NCBI GenBank assembly: GCA_022705045.1 | Contig: JAKJFE010000010.1 | Location: 1-39,797, forward strand | Origin: Pseudomonadota bacterium | Lineage (GTDB): Bacteria; Pseudomonadota; Gammaproteobacteria; Xanthomonadales; Ahniellaceae | Length of the DNA stretch: 39,797 nucleotides | Reading direction: 5' to 3' | Shown here: piece by piece, positions 8,745 to 16,796 of the stretch | Layout: the number at the start of each line of letters is the position of its first letter | How positions within the stretch are numbered: the stretch's first letter is position 1 | Translations under genes and position numbers: made by a program | The notes under the pieces: generated by a model | What the model saw: only the letters and a program-made list of their open reading frames with translations | Database searches by the model: none | What the model was told of the DNA's origin: nothing

Positions 8745-8891
8745 ATGCCTCCTCCCTCTCTTTCCGAAGCCCCACGCGCCCGCCAAGCCCGTCGCCGACA
8801 CCTGCCGGGGGCGCTGCAGGGCTTGATCGCCATGCTAGGCTTCGCCGCCATTGCGTTGAGCGGACATTCGCTGCGGCGCCCGCTGCGCTGA
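8745..8891 (+). CDS. Possible 48-residue Pro/Arg-rich leader peptide before the CNNM/CorC gene
   Basis: An ATG at 8745 opens a 48-codon frame that starts MPPPSLSEAPRARQARRR, has one hydrophobic stretch (LQGLIAMLGFAAIAL) and stops 4 bases before the ATG of the CNNM/CorC gene. The downstream gene has no clear Shine-Dalgarno sequence, so coupling to this frame is plausible. I recognise no family, and there is no good ribosome site before 8745, although a -10-like TACGCT lies at 8731-8736. A longer overlapping frame (8684-8911) looks less likely because it is only Ser/Pro/Ala-rich. It may be a true small membrane peptide, a regulatory leader or chance. Confidence 0.3.
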   Translation: MPPPSLSEAPRARQARRRHLPGALQGLIAMLGFAAIALSGHSLRRPLR

Positions 8892-8895
8892 ACCC

Positions 8896-10197
8896 ATGTC
8901 GCTTGAACTGACCATCGTCCTGCTCCTGATCCTGCTGAACGGCTTCTTCGCGTTGTCGGAGATGGCGGTCATGACCGCGCGCAAGACCCGTTTGCGCCAG
9001 CAGGCCGGCGAGAGTCGTGGTGCACGGGTGGCGCTGGAGCTGGCCGAGAAGCCCGAGCGTTTCCTGTCCTCGGTGCAGGTCTGGATCACGCTGATCGGCA
9101 TCCTGACCGGTTATTTCGGCGGCGAATCGATCGCCACCGCCTTGCGCGACGAGCTCTCGCACATCCCGTGGATCGCCAAACATGCCGAACCGGTCAGCGT
9201 CGGCGTCAGCGTCACCATCATCCTGTTCGTGTCGGTGGTGCTCGGCGAACTGGTGCCCAAGCGCCTCGCGATCGTGCGGCCCGAGAAAGTCGCCAAGGCG
9301 GTCGCCATCCCCATGCGCTTTCTGGCGACTGCCGCGGCCCCGGCGGTGAGCCTGCTCAGCGTGACCACCGAGGCCCTGTTCAAACTGTTCCCGGTGAAAC
9401 ACGGCAACGACAACGACGTGACCGAGGAAGAAATCAAGATGCTGGTGGCGGAAAGCCACGAGCAGGGCGTGATCGACGTCGACGAACGCAACATGGTCAA
9501 CCGCGTGCTGAACCTCGGCGACCGCACCGTCGACAGCCTGATGACGCCGCGCACGCGCATGGCCTGGCTGGACGCCGCGGCCTCGCTCGAGGACAACCTC
9601 GCGGTGCTGCGCGAGTCGCGGCATTCGCGGTATCCGGTATTTCGTGGCAGCGACCAGGACGTACTCGGCGTGGTCGAGACCAAGGCCATGGTCGCCGAAC
9701 TCGCCTCGGGCAAAAAGCCGGAACTGTTCCGCGAATTGCAGTCGCCGCTGTTCGTGCCCGAAGCCGCCAAGGCCATGCAACTGCTCGAGCAGATGCGCGA
9801 GGGCGAGGCGGCACTGGCATTCGTGGTCGACGAATACGGCGATATCCAGGGCATGGTCACGATGGGTGATCTGATGGGCGCCGTGTTCGGCCGCCTTGCC
9901 CATGCCATCGAGGCCAATGAACAGCCCATCGTCCAGCGCAGCGACGGGTCCTGGTTCATCGACGGCAGCTTGCCGGTTCAGGACTTGCGCGAACTGCTCG
10001 GGCTCGACGAATTGCCGCACGAGGCCGACCAGGAATATCGCACCCTGGCCGGCATGTTCATGGCCCAGTTCGGACGCATTCCCGGGGTCGGCGAGCATTT
10101 CGCGTTCGGCGGCTTCCGCTTCGAAGTCGTCGATCTCGACGGCGCCCGCATCGACAAGGTGCTGGTCGGGTCCCTGCCACCTACGGAAACCGGCTGA
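8896..10197 (+). CDS. CNNM/DUF21-CBS-CorC_HlyC membrane protein (hemolysin family)
   Basis: The 433-residue protein has an N-terminal CNNM (DUF21) membrane domain of about 190 residues with several helices (LELTIVLLLILLNGFFALSE; VSVTIILFVSVVLGELVPKR). A CBS-pair domain follows (VDSLMTPRTRMAWLD; AFVVDEYGDIQGMVTMGDL), then the C-terminal CorC_HlyC domain (GSWFIDGSLPVQDLRELLGL). Family members (YfjD/CorB/PaeA-like, often annotated hemolysin) are implicated in Mg2+ or Co2+ export, or in cadaverine export for PaeA; direct haemolysis is doubtful. The gene overlaps the next one by one base (TGATG), so the two are co-translated. No obvious Shine-Dalgarno is seen before 8896. Confidence 0.9.
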   Translation: MSLELTIVLLLILLNGFFALSEMAVMTARKTRLRQQAGESRGARVALELAEKPERFLSSVQVWITLIGILTGYFGGESIATALRDELSHIPWIAKHAEPVSVGVSVTIILFVSVVLGELVPKRLAIVRPEKVAKAVAIPMRFLATAAAPAVSLLSVTTEALFKLFPVKHGNDNDVTEEEIKMLVAESHEQGVIDVDERNMVNRVLNLGDRTVDSLMTPRTRMAWLDAAASLEDNLAVLRESRHSRYPVFRGSDQDVLGVVETKAMVAELASGKKPELFRELQSPLFVPEAAKAMQLLEQMREGEAALAFVVDEYGDIQGMVTMGDLMGAVFGRLAHAIEANEQPIVQRSDGSWFIDGSLPVQDLRELLGLDELPHEADQEYRTLAGMFMAQFGRIPGVGEHFAFGGFRFEVVDLDGARIDKVLVGSLPPTETG

Positions 10198-10844
10198 TGG
10201 GCTTGCTCAAGCGCACGCCTCGCCCCAAGCCGCCGCGGGTGTCCGAGTTGCTGGAAGCGACGCTGACCGCGTGGGACCAGGAGAAGATCGGCTTCGGGCA
10301 ACTGGTCGATGCCATCCACGAGCGCGGTTTCGGCGCCCTGATCCTGCTCGCGGCCTTGCCCTGCATGATTCCGCTGCCGGTCGGGTTCATGGGTGGCATC
10401 TTCGGCACCTTGCTGAGCCTGATCGGCCTGCAGATGCTGATCGGTTTCGATCATCCGTGGATGCCCGGCTTCGTGCGCCGCATCCAGATCCCGAAGACCT
10501 CGGTCGCGAAGTTCGTGAAGGTGCTCGATCCGTGGCTGGAACGCATCGAGAAGCTGTGCAAGCCGAGCTGGACCTTCTTCCTGACCCGGCATGCGCATCG
10601 ATTCACCGGATTCCTGCTGATCTTCCTCGGCATCGAACTGGCCTTGCCGGTCCCGATGACCAACATGCCGTTCGCGATCGCGATGATCGGCTACGCCATG
10701 GCCCTGCTCGAGCGCGATGGCCGTTGGCTGGCTGCGTTGTGGGCGGTCACCCTGATCCAGTTCGGTGCCGCGTTCTGGTTCGGCGACTGGGTGGTCATGC
10801 ACCTCGGCGGGTTTGTCGAGAGCGTGCGCAACCTGTTCAGCTGA
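10197..10844 (+). CDS. ExoD-family membrane protein
   Basis: The 215-residue protein matches the exopolysaccharide synthesis ExoD family: a short helical cytosolic N-terminus (RVSELLEATLTAWDQEKIGF), then several membrane segments with the typical ALPCMIPLPVGFMGGIFGT stretch and, later, GIELALPVPMTNMPFAIAMI. ExoD of Sinorhizobium is needed for normal exopolysaccharide production and alkali tolerance, but its biochemical role is not settled. The start overlaps the preceding stop by one base, so it forms an operon with the CNNM/CorC gene. Its 3' end overlaps the convergent GGDEF-EAL gene by 8 bases. Confidence 0.87.
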   Translation: MGLLKRTPRPKPPRVSELLEATLTAWDQEKIGFGQLVDAIHERGFGALILLAALPCMIPLPVGFMGGIFGTLLSLIGLQMLIGFDHPWMPGFVRRIQIPKTSVAKFVKVLDPWLERIEKLCKPSWTFFLTRHAHRFTGFLLIFLGIELALPVPMTNMPFAIAMIGYAMALLERDGRWLAALWAVTLIQFGAAFWFGDWVVMHLGGFVESVRNLFS

Positions 10845-12930
10845 ACGGTACGACGTTGGCCTGGCTGCGGTCGCCGTAGCGCTGGGCGATGATGCGCTCC
10901 ACCAGTTTCTCGCTGTGCGCCGGTTCGCCGAACCAGTAGCCCTGGCCGAACGGGCATTCGAGCTGGCGCAACAGTTCGGCGAGTGCGGCTGATTCCACGC
11001 CTTCGGCGACCACGGTGATGTCGAGCGAGCGTGCCATCGCGATGATGGCGCTGGTCAGCGCGACGTCGTGGCGGTCGGTCATCAGGTCGGCGACGAAGCT
11101 GCGGTCGATCTTGACGCCCGACACCGGCACGCGGCGCAGATGATTCAAGCCCGAGAATCCGGTGCCGAAATCGTCCAGCCACAGCTTCACGCCGAGGCCG
11201 TGCAACGCCTCCAGTGTGGCGATGGCATCGGATTCGCCGTCGAGCAGCGAACTTTCGGTCAATTCCAGATGCAGCAGGTCCGCAGCCAGTCCGGTGTCAG
11301 CCAAGACTTCGGCGACCCGCGCCGGAAAGCGCGCATTGCGCAGTTGCTTGACCGAAACATTGACCGAGACGAAGGGGGCGCGTCCGGCGCTGCGCGGCCA
11401 GCGCACCGCGGTTTCGCAGGCGGTGCGCAGCGCGAAATCGCCGAGCGCGTCGATCAGTCCGACATCTTCGGCCACGCCGACGAACAGCGACGAGGGCACC
11501 AGTCCGCGTGTCGGATGGAACCAGCGCAGCAGCGCCTCGGCACCGTGGATGTGGCCGCTCTCGAAATCGATGATCGGCTGGTAGTGCAGCTTCAACTCGT
11601 CGTGGTCGATCGCGGCACGCAAGTCCTGCTCGATCGACAGGCGATCCTCGGCGAGACGCGTGAGGTAGTTGGTGAAATATCGCGCGCAGTTGCGGCCCTG
11701 GACCTTGGCCAGGTACATGGCGATGTCGCCGTTCTTGATCAGGCGCGACGCGTCCGCCGCATCTTCCGGGAACGAGGTGATGCCGATGCTGGCGCTGACG
11801 TGCAGCAGATGCTCGGCCACCTGCAGCGGAATGCGCAATGTCGACAGCAGCAGTTCGGCGATCTCGCCGGCCCGGCGGCGCACATCCGGTCCGGCCAGCA
11901 GCATGACGAATTCATCGCCGCCGAAGCGGGCGATGAAGCCTTGCCCGGCCGGATGTTCGTCGCGCAACACGTCACCGAAGCGGCGCGCGACCGCGGCCAG
12001 GATCTCGTCACCGACGTCGTGGCCGAGGGTGTCGTTGATGCGCTTGAAATCGTCGAGGTCGATGAACAGCAGGGCGAGCCCGCCATCGCCACCGGCCTGC
12101 GCTTTCTGGATCGCGTCGCCGATGCGTTGGCGCAGCGCGATGCGGTTCGGCAGGCCTGTCAGGGCGTCGATGCGCGCGATCTGCTGCAGTTCGCGCTCGA
12201 AGCCGACGAAGCGTTGTTCGACGCGGTCGAGTGCGCTGCATGCGTCGTCGTCCCCTGCGACCTGCGCATGTACCCGCGCGAGCTGGCGCAGGCGCGCATC
12301 GAGATGTTGTTGCGGCAGCACAAACCGGCGATCGCCGAACACCAGCAGCGCCAGTAAGCACGCCGATAGGCCCGCCAGCAACGCTGGATCAAGCCAGGAC
12401 GGCGTTGCCGGCGCAATCGGCACGATCGTCGCCGGGCTACGCTTCAGGGCTAGGCGCAGGGTCGCGAGGCGCTGGTCGCCCAGCGCGATCGGATGCGCGA
12501 CCTCGACGACACGATCGTCGACGAGCACGCTGACATCGGTCGCCGCGAACGCGCGCTCGGCGAGTGCGTCGTCGGGTCGTTGTCCGAAGCGGACGATGTC
12601 GTTGCTGCCGTCGTGGATGATGCGACCGTCGCGGTCGAGCAGCAGCACATAGGCGACATCATTGCGATTGAGACTGCCGACCAGGACTTCGCCGATGCGT
12701 TGCAGGTCGAAGAAATAGGTCGGATTGACCAGTGATTCGGCGAGCAGGTCGGCCGCCACGCGGGCACGCTCGGCCAAGGCTTCTTCGGTCAGGGTCGCTT
12801 CGCGTTGTGCCGCCGTGGCCGCCATGCGTTGCGTCTGCACGCGGTGCTGCCGCAGCCCGTAGGCCGACAACACCAGCGCCACCAGCGCGACCAGGCTGCC
12901 GAACAGCCACCAGCGTCGACGCAGGCTCAT
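10837..12930 (-). CDS. Membrane GGDEF-EAL cyclic-di-GMP enzyme
   Basis: The 697-residue protein has one membrane helix near residues 7-27, a periplasmic region to about 175 and a second helix near 181-200. A GGDEF domain follows (FGGDEFVMLL, motif at 337-341), then an EAL domain (GAEALLRWFHP, EAL at 465-467). The catalytic set of the phosphodiesterase is present (VSVNVS, LELTES, LDDFGTGFSGL, VKIDRSF, AEGVES, QGYWFG), so both making and breaking c-di-GMP are possible. No RxxD inhibitory site precedes GGDEF, so product inhibition of the cyclase is unlikely. Its ATG overlaps the stop of the PhnD-like gene (ATGA), so the two are translationally coupled. This suggests the periplasmic protein controls this enzyme. 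The 3' end overlaps the convergent ExoD gene. Confidence 0.93.
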   Translation of the reverse strand: MSLRRRWWLFGSLVALVALVLSAYGLRQHRVQTQRMAATAAQREATLTEEALAERARVAADLLAESLVNPTYFFDLQRIGEVLVGSLNRNDVAYVLLLDRDGRIIHDGSNDIVRFGQRPDDALAERAFAATDVSVLVDDRVVEVAHPIALGDQRLATLRLALKRSPATIVPIAPATPSWLDPALLAGLSACLLALLVFGDRRFVLPQQHLDARLRQLARVHAQVAGDDDACSALDRVEQRFVGFERELQQIARIDALTGLPNRIALRQRIGDAIQKAQAGGDGGLALLFIDLDDFKRINDTLGHDVGDEILAAVARRFGDVLRDEHPAGQGFIARFGGDEFVMLLAGPDVRRRAGEIAELLLSTLRIPLQVAEHLLHVSASIGITSFPEDAADASRLIKNGDIAMYLAKVQGRNCARYFTNYLTRLAEDRLSIEQDLRAAIDHDELKLHYQPIIDFESGHIHGAEALLRWFHPTRGLVPSSLFVGVAEDVGLIDALGDFALRTACETAVRWPRSAGRAPFVSVNVSVKQLRNARFPARVAEVLADTGLAADLLHLELTESSLLDGESDAIATLEALHGLGVKLWLDDFGTGFSGLNHLRRVPVSGVKIDRSFVADLMTDRHDVALTSAIIAMARSLDITVVAEGVESAALAELLRQLECPFGQGYWFGEPAHSEKLVERIIAQRYGDRSQANVVPFS

Positions 12931-13877
12931 CGGTCGAGTTCCTTGCGCAACGGCAGGATGCGCGCATTCAGCGCGGTCAATGCGCGCTGCGTGTCGGCGT
13001 CGATGGCTTCAAAGCGTGCCGTCGCGAAATAGCCGCGCAACGCTTCCTGCGCTTCGGGCTGGCGGTCGAGGCCGAGCAAGGCGCTGCGCAGCGCATCGGC
13101 GACCGCGGTCGGCAGGTCGTGACGGATCAGTTCGATGGCGCGCGGCACGCTGTCGCTTTCGGCGATGACGCGGAAATCGCTACGGAAACTCGGCGGCATG
13201 CGTCGCGGATTGTCCCAGTCGAGATTGCTGAAGGCGCCGGCGTCGGCCAGACCCTTGTGCACCCAGGTGGCGATGTTGAGTTCCGAGCGCGCCAGCAGGA
13301 AGCCGACTTCGTCACCGCCCGGATGGTCATCCGGCGTGGCCAGTTCGGTCAGTGACAGGTGCGCGTCGAGCAGCGTGATCAACGGCAGGTAGAACGCACT
13401 CGTCGAGGATCGTGTCTGCAGCGCCAGACGCTTGCCGCGCAGGTCGGCCAGCGAGCGGATGCCGCTGTCGCGGCGCACGAACACCAGACTGCGGTAGACG
13501 TTGCGGTCCTCGCGCAGTGCGCGCAGGAAGGGCTGGGCGCCGGAGCGGCTCTGCAACTCCGCGGCCATCGCCGGTGTTTCGGTGACCCAGTCGACCCGCC
13601 CGCGACGCAGGTAGCCGGCCATCTGCTGCGGATCGCGCGCCAGCAGCACGGCACCCTCGCGGATGCCTTGCGCGGCGAGATAGGGCAGCACGACATCGAG
13701 CAGGCGCTTGAGCCGGACATAGTCGCCGCGCGGGTTGTCGGTGATGCGGCCGATCACGATGCGGTTCGGATTCAACGCATCCGCGAACACCGGCCATGCG
13801 CACAACAACGCCAACAGGAGCGCAAAGCATCTGCGTGGTTGCGCACCATGGGTGCGCGGCCTGTCGATCGCTGCCAT
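12927..13877 (-). CDS. PhnD-like periplasmic substrate-binding protein, coupled to GGDEF-EAL
   Basis: From the ATG at 13877 the protein has 316 residues: a basic N-terminus, a hydrophobic core (CFALLLALLCAWPVFADA, a signal peptide), and a mature domain of the PhnD/phosphonate-binding type. Typical segments are RVDWVTETPAMAAELQSRSG, the NVYRSLVFVRRDSGIRSLAD loop followed by LRGKRLALQTRSSTSAFYLP (the GK..A.....STSG-like ligand segment), and a hinge region. No ABC permease or ATPase is next to it. It overlaps the GGDEF-EAL start by four bases, which points to a sensory rather than a transport role. An earlier in-frame ATG at 13934 would add 19 residues before the signal peptide; neither start has a strong Shine-Dalgarno sequence. 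The ligand is unknown. Confidence 0.82.
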   Translation of the reverse strand: MAAIDRPRTHGAQPRRCFALLLALLCAWPVFADALNPNRIVIGRITDNPRGDYVRLKRLLDVVLPYLAAQGIREGAVLLARDPQQMAGYLRRGRVDWVTETPAMAAELQSRSGAQPFLRALREDRNVYRSLVFVRRDSGIRSLADLRGKRLALQTRSSTSAFYLPLITLLDAHLSLTELATPDDHPGGDEVGFLLARSELNIATWVHKGLADAGAFSNLDWDNPRRMPPSFRSDFRVIAESDSVPRAIELIRHDLPTAVADALRSALLGLDRQPEAQEALRGYFATARFEAIDADTQRALTALNARILPLRKELDR

Positions 13878-13977
13878 CACTGGGGTCTGGTGTCCGTCGC
13901 CGGTGCGTCCACCGGGCAAAGATGGGTCGACCATAGCATGCGTCTTCACCGTGCCGGCGACCGCTCGTTCCCGCCTT

Positions 13978-14748
13978 TCACTTGTTGACGGCACCAGCGG
14001 CGAGCCGGGCCATGCGCTGCGCCTCGGCCAGGATGCCGCGCAGGATCATCACCTCGCGGCTGTCGAGGTCGGCACGGTGCAGCATGCGTCGGAGACGCTG
14101 CATCAAGTGACCATAGGGACGGCCCTTGAAGAAGTCGATCTCGGTCAGGGCTTCCTCGAAGTGCCCGAACATCCGCTCCATCTGTTCGATCGTGGCCGGC
14201 GGGTCTTCGCGAGGTTCGGCGGGTATGGCGGGTAGCGCCTGTTCGGTCAGCGCGGCGTTGCGGACGCAATAGGCCAGCACCTGCACGGCCTGTGCCAGGT
14301 TCAGCGAGCTGAAATCGGCCTCGGTCGGGATGTGCACGGCGGCGTCGCAGCGACTCAGGTCTTCGTTGGTCAGGCCGGTGCGTTCCGCGCCGAACACCAG
14401 GGCGACCGGACCGCGTCGGGTCTGCGTGACCAGTTCCTGCGCCGCCGCGGCCGGCTCGAACATCGGCAGGCGGATGTCGCGCAGTCGTGCGGTGCAGCCG
14501 ACGGCATGCACGCAATCGGCGATGGCGTCGGTCAACGACTCGGCGATGCGCGCCTGTTCGAGCACGTCGTCGGCGCCGGCAGCGAGCGCGTTCGCGCGCT
14601 GGTCCGGAAACAGCTTAGGGCGCACCAGGGCGAGGTCGGACAGGCCCATGGTCTTCATCGCACGCGCGGCCGATCCGATGTTTTCGGGCAGGGCGGTGTC
14701 GACCAGGACGATGCGCACGGGGCGCAGGAATTCACGCAAGGACATCAC
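13978..14748 (-). CDS. trmJ: tRNA (cytidine/uridine-2'-O-)-methyltransferase TrmJ
   Basis: The 256-residue protein has the SPOUT fold of the TrmH/TrmJ group: RIVLVDTALPENIGSAARAM at the N-terminus, VFGAERTGLTNEDL in the middle and IPTEADFSSLNLAQAVQVLA in the knot region that binds S-adenosylmethionine. A C-terminal helical extension (MLHRADLDSREVMILRGIL) is typical of TrmJ. In E. coli TrmJ methylates the 2'-OH of residue 32 in several tRNAs. The length is close to the E. coli protein. The first two codons are both ATG (14748 and 14745). The gene is divergent from suhB, an arrangement common in gammaproteobacteria, and lies about 100 bases before the PhnD-like gene. Confidence 0.92.
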   Translation of the reverse strand: MMSLREFLRPVRIVLVDTALPENIGSAARAMKTMGLSDLALVRPKLFPDQRANALAAGADDVLEQARIAESLTDAIADCVHAVGCTARLRDIRLPMFEPAAAAQELVTQTRRGPVALVFGAERTGLTNEDLSRCDAAVHIPTEADFSSLNLAQAVQVLAYCVRNAALTEQALPAIPAEPREDPPATIEQMERMFGHFEEALTEIDFFKGRPYGHLMQRLRRMLHRADLDSREVMILRGILAEAQRMARLAAGAVNK

Positions 14749-14828
14749 GCTAGTCTAGCCCGCGGCTGAAGCCCGCGTCGCGCTTGGCTTTCGCGGCGTT
14801 GGCGGGTTTGTTACGCTGGCGGCCTTGC

Positions 14829-14862
14829 GCCCGGCCTCGTGCCGGGCTGTTCTTTCCCGGAG
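14829..14862 (+). promoter_or_regulatory. Hairpin plus boxA-like element in the suhB leader
   Basis: GCCCGGC (14829-14835), loop CTCGT, GCCGGGC (14841-14847) form a 7-bp stem. It is directly followed by TGTTCTTTC (14848-14856), a close match to the boxA core TGYTCTTTA, and then the Shine-Dalgarno GGAG (14859-14862) before the ATG at 14868. Hairpin then boxA is the order found in rRNA leaders. In E. coli the Nus complex, which includes SuhB, is reported to autoregulate suhB through a boxA next to its ribosome site. The match is by eye. Confidence 0.5.
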
Positions 14863-14867
14863 ATACC

Positions 14868-15662
14868 ATGCGAAACGGCGCCCTCAACATCGCCATCAAG
14901 GCCGCGCGCGCGGCTGGCAACGTCATCCTGCGTGCCTTGCCGAAGCGCGACAGTCTCGTCATCCACGAGAAGGCGCATCTCGATTTCGTCACCGAGGTCG
15001 ACCGTCTCGCCGAAGCCGAGATCATCAAGGAACTGCGCCGCTCGTTCCCTTCGCATGGATTTCTCGGCGAAGAATCCGGCCAGGTCGGACCCACGAAGCA
15101 GCAGTGGGTGATCGATCCGCTCGACGGCACCAGCAACTTCCTGCGCGGTTTTCCGCATTTCTCGGTGTCGATCGCTTTCGTCGAGAAGGGCGAGCCGGTG
15201 CTCGGCGTCGTCTTCGATCCGCTGCGCGATGAACTGTTCACGGCAGAAAAAGGCCGCGGTGCGTTGCTGAACGATCGTCGCCTGCGTGTTGCGCCGCGCA
15301 AGGGCATCGACGGCGCGCTGATCGCCACCGGTTTCCCGTTCCGCCAGCGCAAGCTGTTCGACGACCACCTCGGCATGGTCAAGGCCTTGCTGAAGACCGG
15401 CGAGGACCTGCGCCGTACCGGTTCGGCCGCGCTGGATCTGGCTTATGTGGCCTGTGGCCGCTTCGATGCGTATTTCGAAATGGGCCTGCAGCCCTGGGAC
15501 GTCGCCGCGGGAGCACTGCTGGTGCGCGAAGCGGGCGGCCAGGTCACCGACATGCGCGGCGGCGATGCCTTCATGGCGAATGGCCACATCGTTGCGGCCA
15601 ATCTCAATGTCGGCGGCGAACTGCGTACGGCGATCGAGCCGTTTGTCGGCGGGTTGAACTGA
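14868..15662 (+). CDS. suhB: Inositol-1-monophosphatase / Nus-complex factor SuhB
   Basis: From the ATG at 14868 (GGAG six bases upstream) the protein has 264 residues, nearly the same as E. coli SuhB. The metal-binding motifs of the FIG phosphatase superfamily are present: GEES at 67-70, WVIDPLDGTSNF with Asp 83 and Asp 86, and QPWDVAAGALLVREAGG with Asp 211. The enzyme removes phosphate from inositol 1-phosphate with Mg2+. In Enterobacteria the protein also joins NusA/B/E/G in the rRNA antitermination complex. The boxA-like leader suggests that this regulatory role is present here too. The frame is open upstream of 14868, but that part has no family resemblance. Confidence 0.93.
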   Translation: MRNGALNIAIKAARAAGNVILRALPKRDSLVIHEKAHLDFVTEVDRLAEAEIIKELRRSFPSHGFLGEESGQVGPTKQQWVIDPLDGTSNFLRGFPHFSVSIAFVEKGEPVLGVVFDPLRDELFTAEKGRGALLNDRRLRVAPRKGIDGALIATGFPFRQRKLFDDHLGMVKALLKTGEDLRRTGSAALDLAYVACGRFDAYFEMGLQPWDVAAGALLVREAGGQVTDMRGGDAFMANGHIVAANLNVGGELRTAIEPFVGGLN

Positions 15663-15670
15663 GGCGCGCT

Positions 15671-15782
15671 CGTCGGATCCGTCGCTGCGCGACTTGATCC
15701 GACCTACGTTCGGTAAGATTTGCCGCGCATCATTGCCGCATTCTCAATGTAGGTCGGCTCAAGCGCAGCGGAGCCGACATCA
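15671..15782. repeat. Inverted pair of REP-like palindromes (REPIN-like)
   Basis: Two palindromes lie head to head after suhB. The first (15671-15708) has an 8-bp stem GTCGGATC/GATCCGAC with a nested GTCGC-TGC-GCGAC hairpin. The second (15748-15782) has an 8-bp stem GTCGGCTC/GAGCCGAC. In opposite orientation both begin with GTAGGTCGGNTCAAG, so they are related copies in inverted order separated by about 40 bases. This is the layout of REP doublets spread by RAYT transposases; no such gene is in the window. Confidence 0.7.
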
Positions 15783-15789
15783 TGAAAAG

Positions 15790-15820
15790 AAAAGGCCGGG
15801 ATCGCTCCCGGCCTTTTTTT
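15790..15820. terminator. Bidirectional terminator between suhB and secF
   Basis: GGCCGGGA (15794-15801), loop TCGC, TCCCGGCC (15806-15813) form a perfect stem flanked by an A-rich run on the left and seven T on the right (15814-15820). It can therefore end transcription of suhB on the plus strand and of the yajC-secD-secF operon on the minus strand. Confidence 0.85.
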
Positions 15821-15842
15821 CTTGCGCGATGTCGGGACGCGA

Positions 15843-16781
15843 TTACGGACGACGCGCCAGATCCGAATCGTCCTTCGCACGCGGCAGCAGGTCGACGCGG
15901 GTCGTGCCCAGGATCAGCAGCAGCGGGCAGGCGACGAAGATCGAGGACAGCGTGCCGATGACGATACCGATGATCTGCGATTCGGCCATGCCCTTCAGCG
16001 CGGAACCACCGAAGAAGTACAGCGCCAGCACCGTCAGCAAGGCCACGAACGAGGTGATGATCGTACGCGACAGCGTCTGGTTGACCGAGCGGTTCAGCAC
16101 TTCGTAGGGTTCGATGCGATGCAGGCTGCGGAAGTTTTCGCGGACGCGGTCGAACACGACGATGGTGTCGTTGATCGAATAACCCATCACCGACAGGATG
16201 CCGGCGAGCACGTTCAGGTCGAACTCCTTGCCGGTGATCGCGAAGTAGCCGACGCAGATGACCACGTCGTGCACGGTGGCGAGGATGGCCGCCGCCGCGA
16301 ACTTCTTCTCGAATCGCACCGAGATGTAGACCAGGAAGGCGATGGCGACGAAGATCACCGCCCACACGCCCTGGCTGGCCAGTTCCTTGCCGACTTGGGG
16401 GCCGACGAAATCGGATCGGGTCAGCTTGGCGGTGTTGCCGGGCAGTTGTGCGGCGTCGACCACGGCGTCGCCGGTCTTGGTCGCATCGCTGCGGCTCTCC
16501 GACGGCTTGAGGCGGACCACGATGTCCTTGGACGTGCCGATGGACTGGACCACGGCGCTTTCGAAGCCGGCGGTCTCGAGGTGCTCACGCAGCGCCGGGA
16601 CATCGACTTCCTTCTCGAACTTCAGTTCGACGACGGTGCCGCCGGTGAAGTCGAGTGCGAAATTGAGGCCGCGGGTGGCGAGGCCGCCGATGGCGACCAC
16701 GAGCAGGGCGATGGCCATGCCGATCGACACCCTGCGCAGGCGCATGAAGTCGAACTTGCTGTCATAGGGAAACAGATTCAC
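15843..16781 (-). CDS. secF: Protein translocase subunit SecF
   Basis: The 312-residue protein has six predicted membrane segments. It carries the SecF signature FALDFTGGTVVELKF near residue 40, a periplasmic domain of about 90 residues and VLAGILSVMGYSINDTIVVFDRVREN in the transmembrane part. With SecD it uses the proton motive force to help pull secreted proteins through SecYEG on the periplasmic side. The length is normal. It is 15 bases after secD and is the last gene of the yajC-secD-secF operon, ending at a bidirectional terminator. Confidence 0.97.
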   Translation of the reverse strand: MNLFPYDSKFDFMRLRRVSIGMAIALLVVAIGGLATRGLNFALDFTGGTVVELKFEKEVDVPALREHLETAGFESAVVQSIGTSKDIVVRLKPSESRSDATKTGDAVVDAAQLPGNTAKLTRSDFVGPQVGKELASQGVWAVIFVAIAFLVYISVRFEKKFAAAAILATVHDVVICVGYFAITGKEFDLNVLAGILSVMGYSINDTIVVFDRVRENFRSLHRIEPYEVLNRSVNQTLSRTIITSFVALLTVLALYFFGGSALKGMAESQIIGIVIGTLSSIFVACPLLLILGTTRVDLLPRAKDDSDLARRP

Positions 16782-16796
16782 GTGCGGATCTCCGGA

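Noticed and set aside
8674..10098. Minus-strand frame of 474 codons opposite the CNNM/CorC gene
   Set aside because: The plus-strand gene has membrane, CBS and CorC_HlyC domains; the other frame is a His/Gly/Asp-rich shadow.
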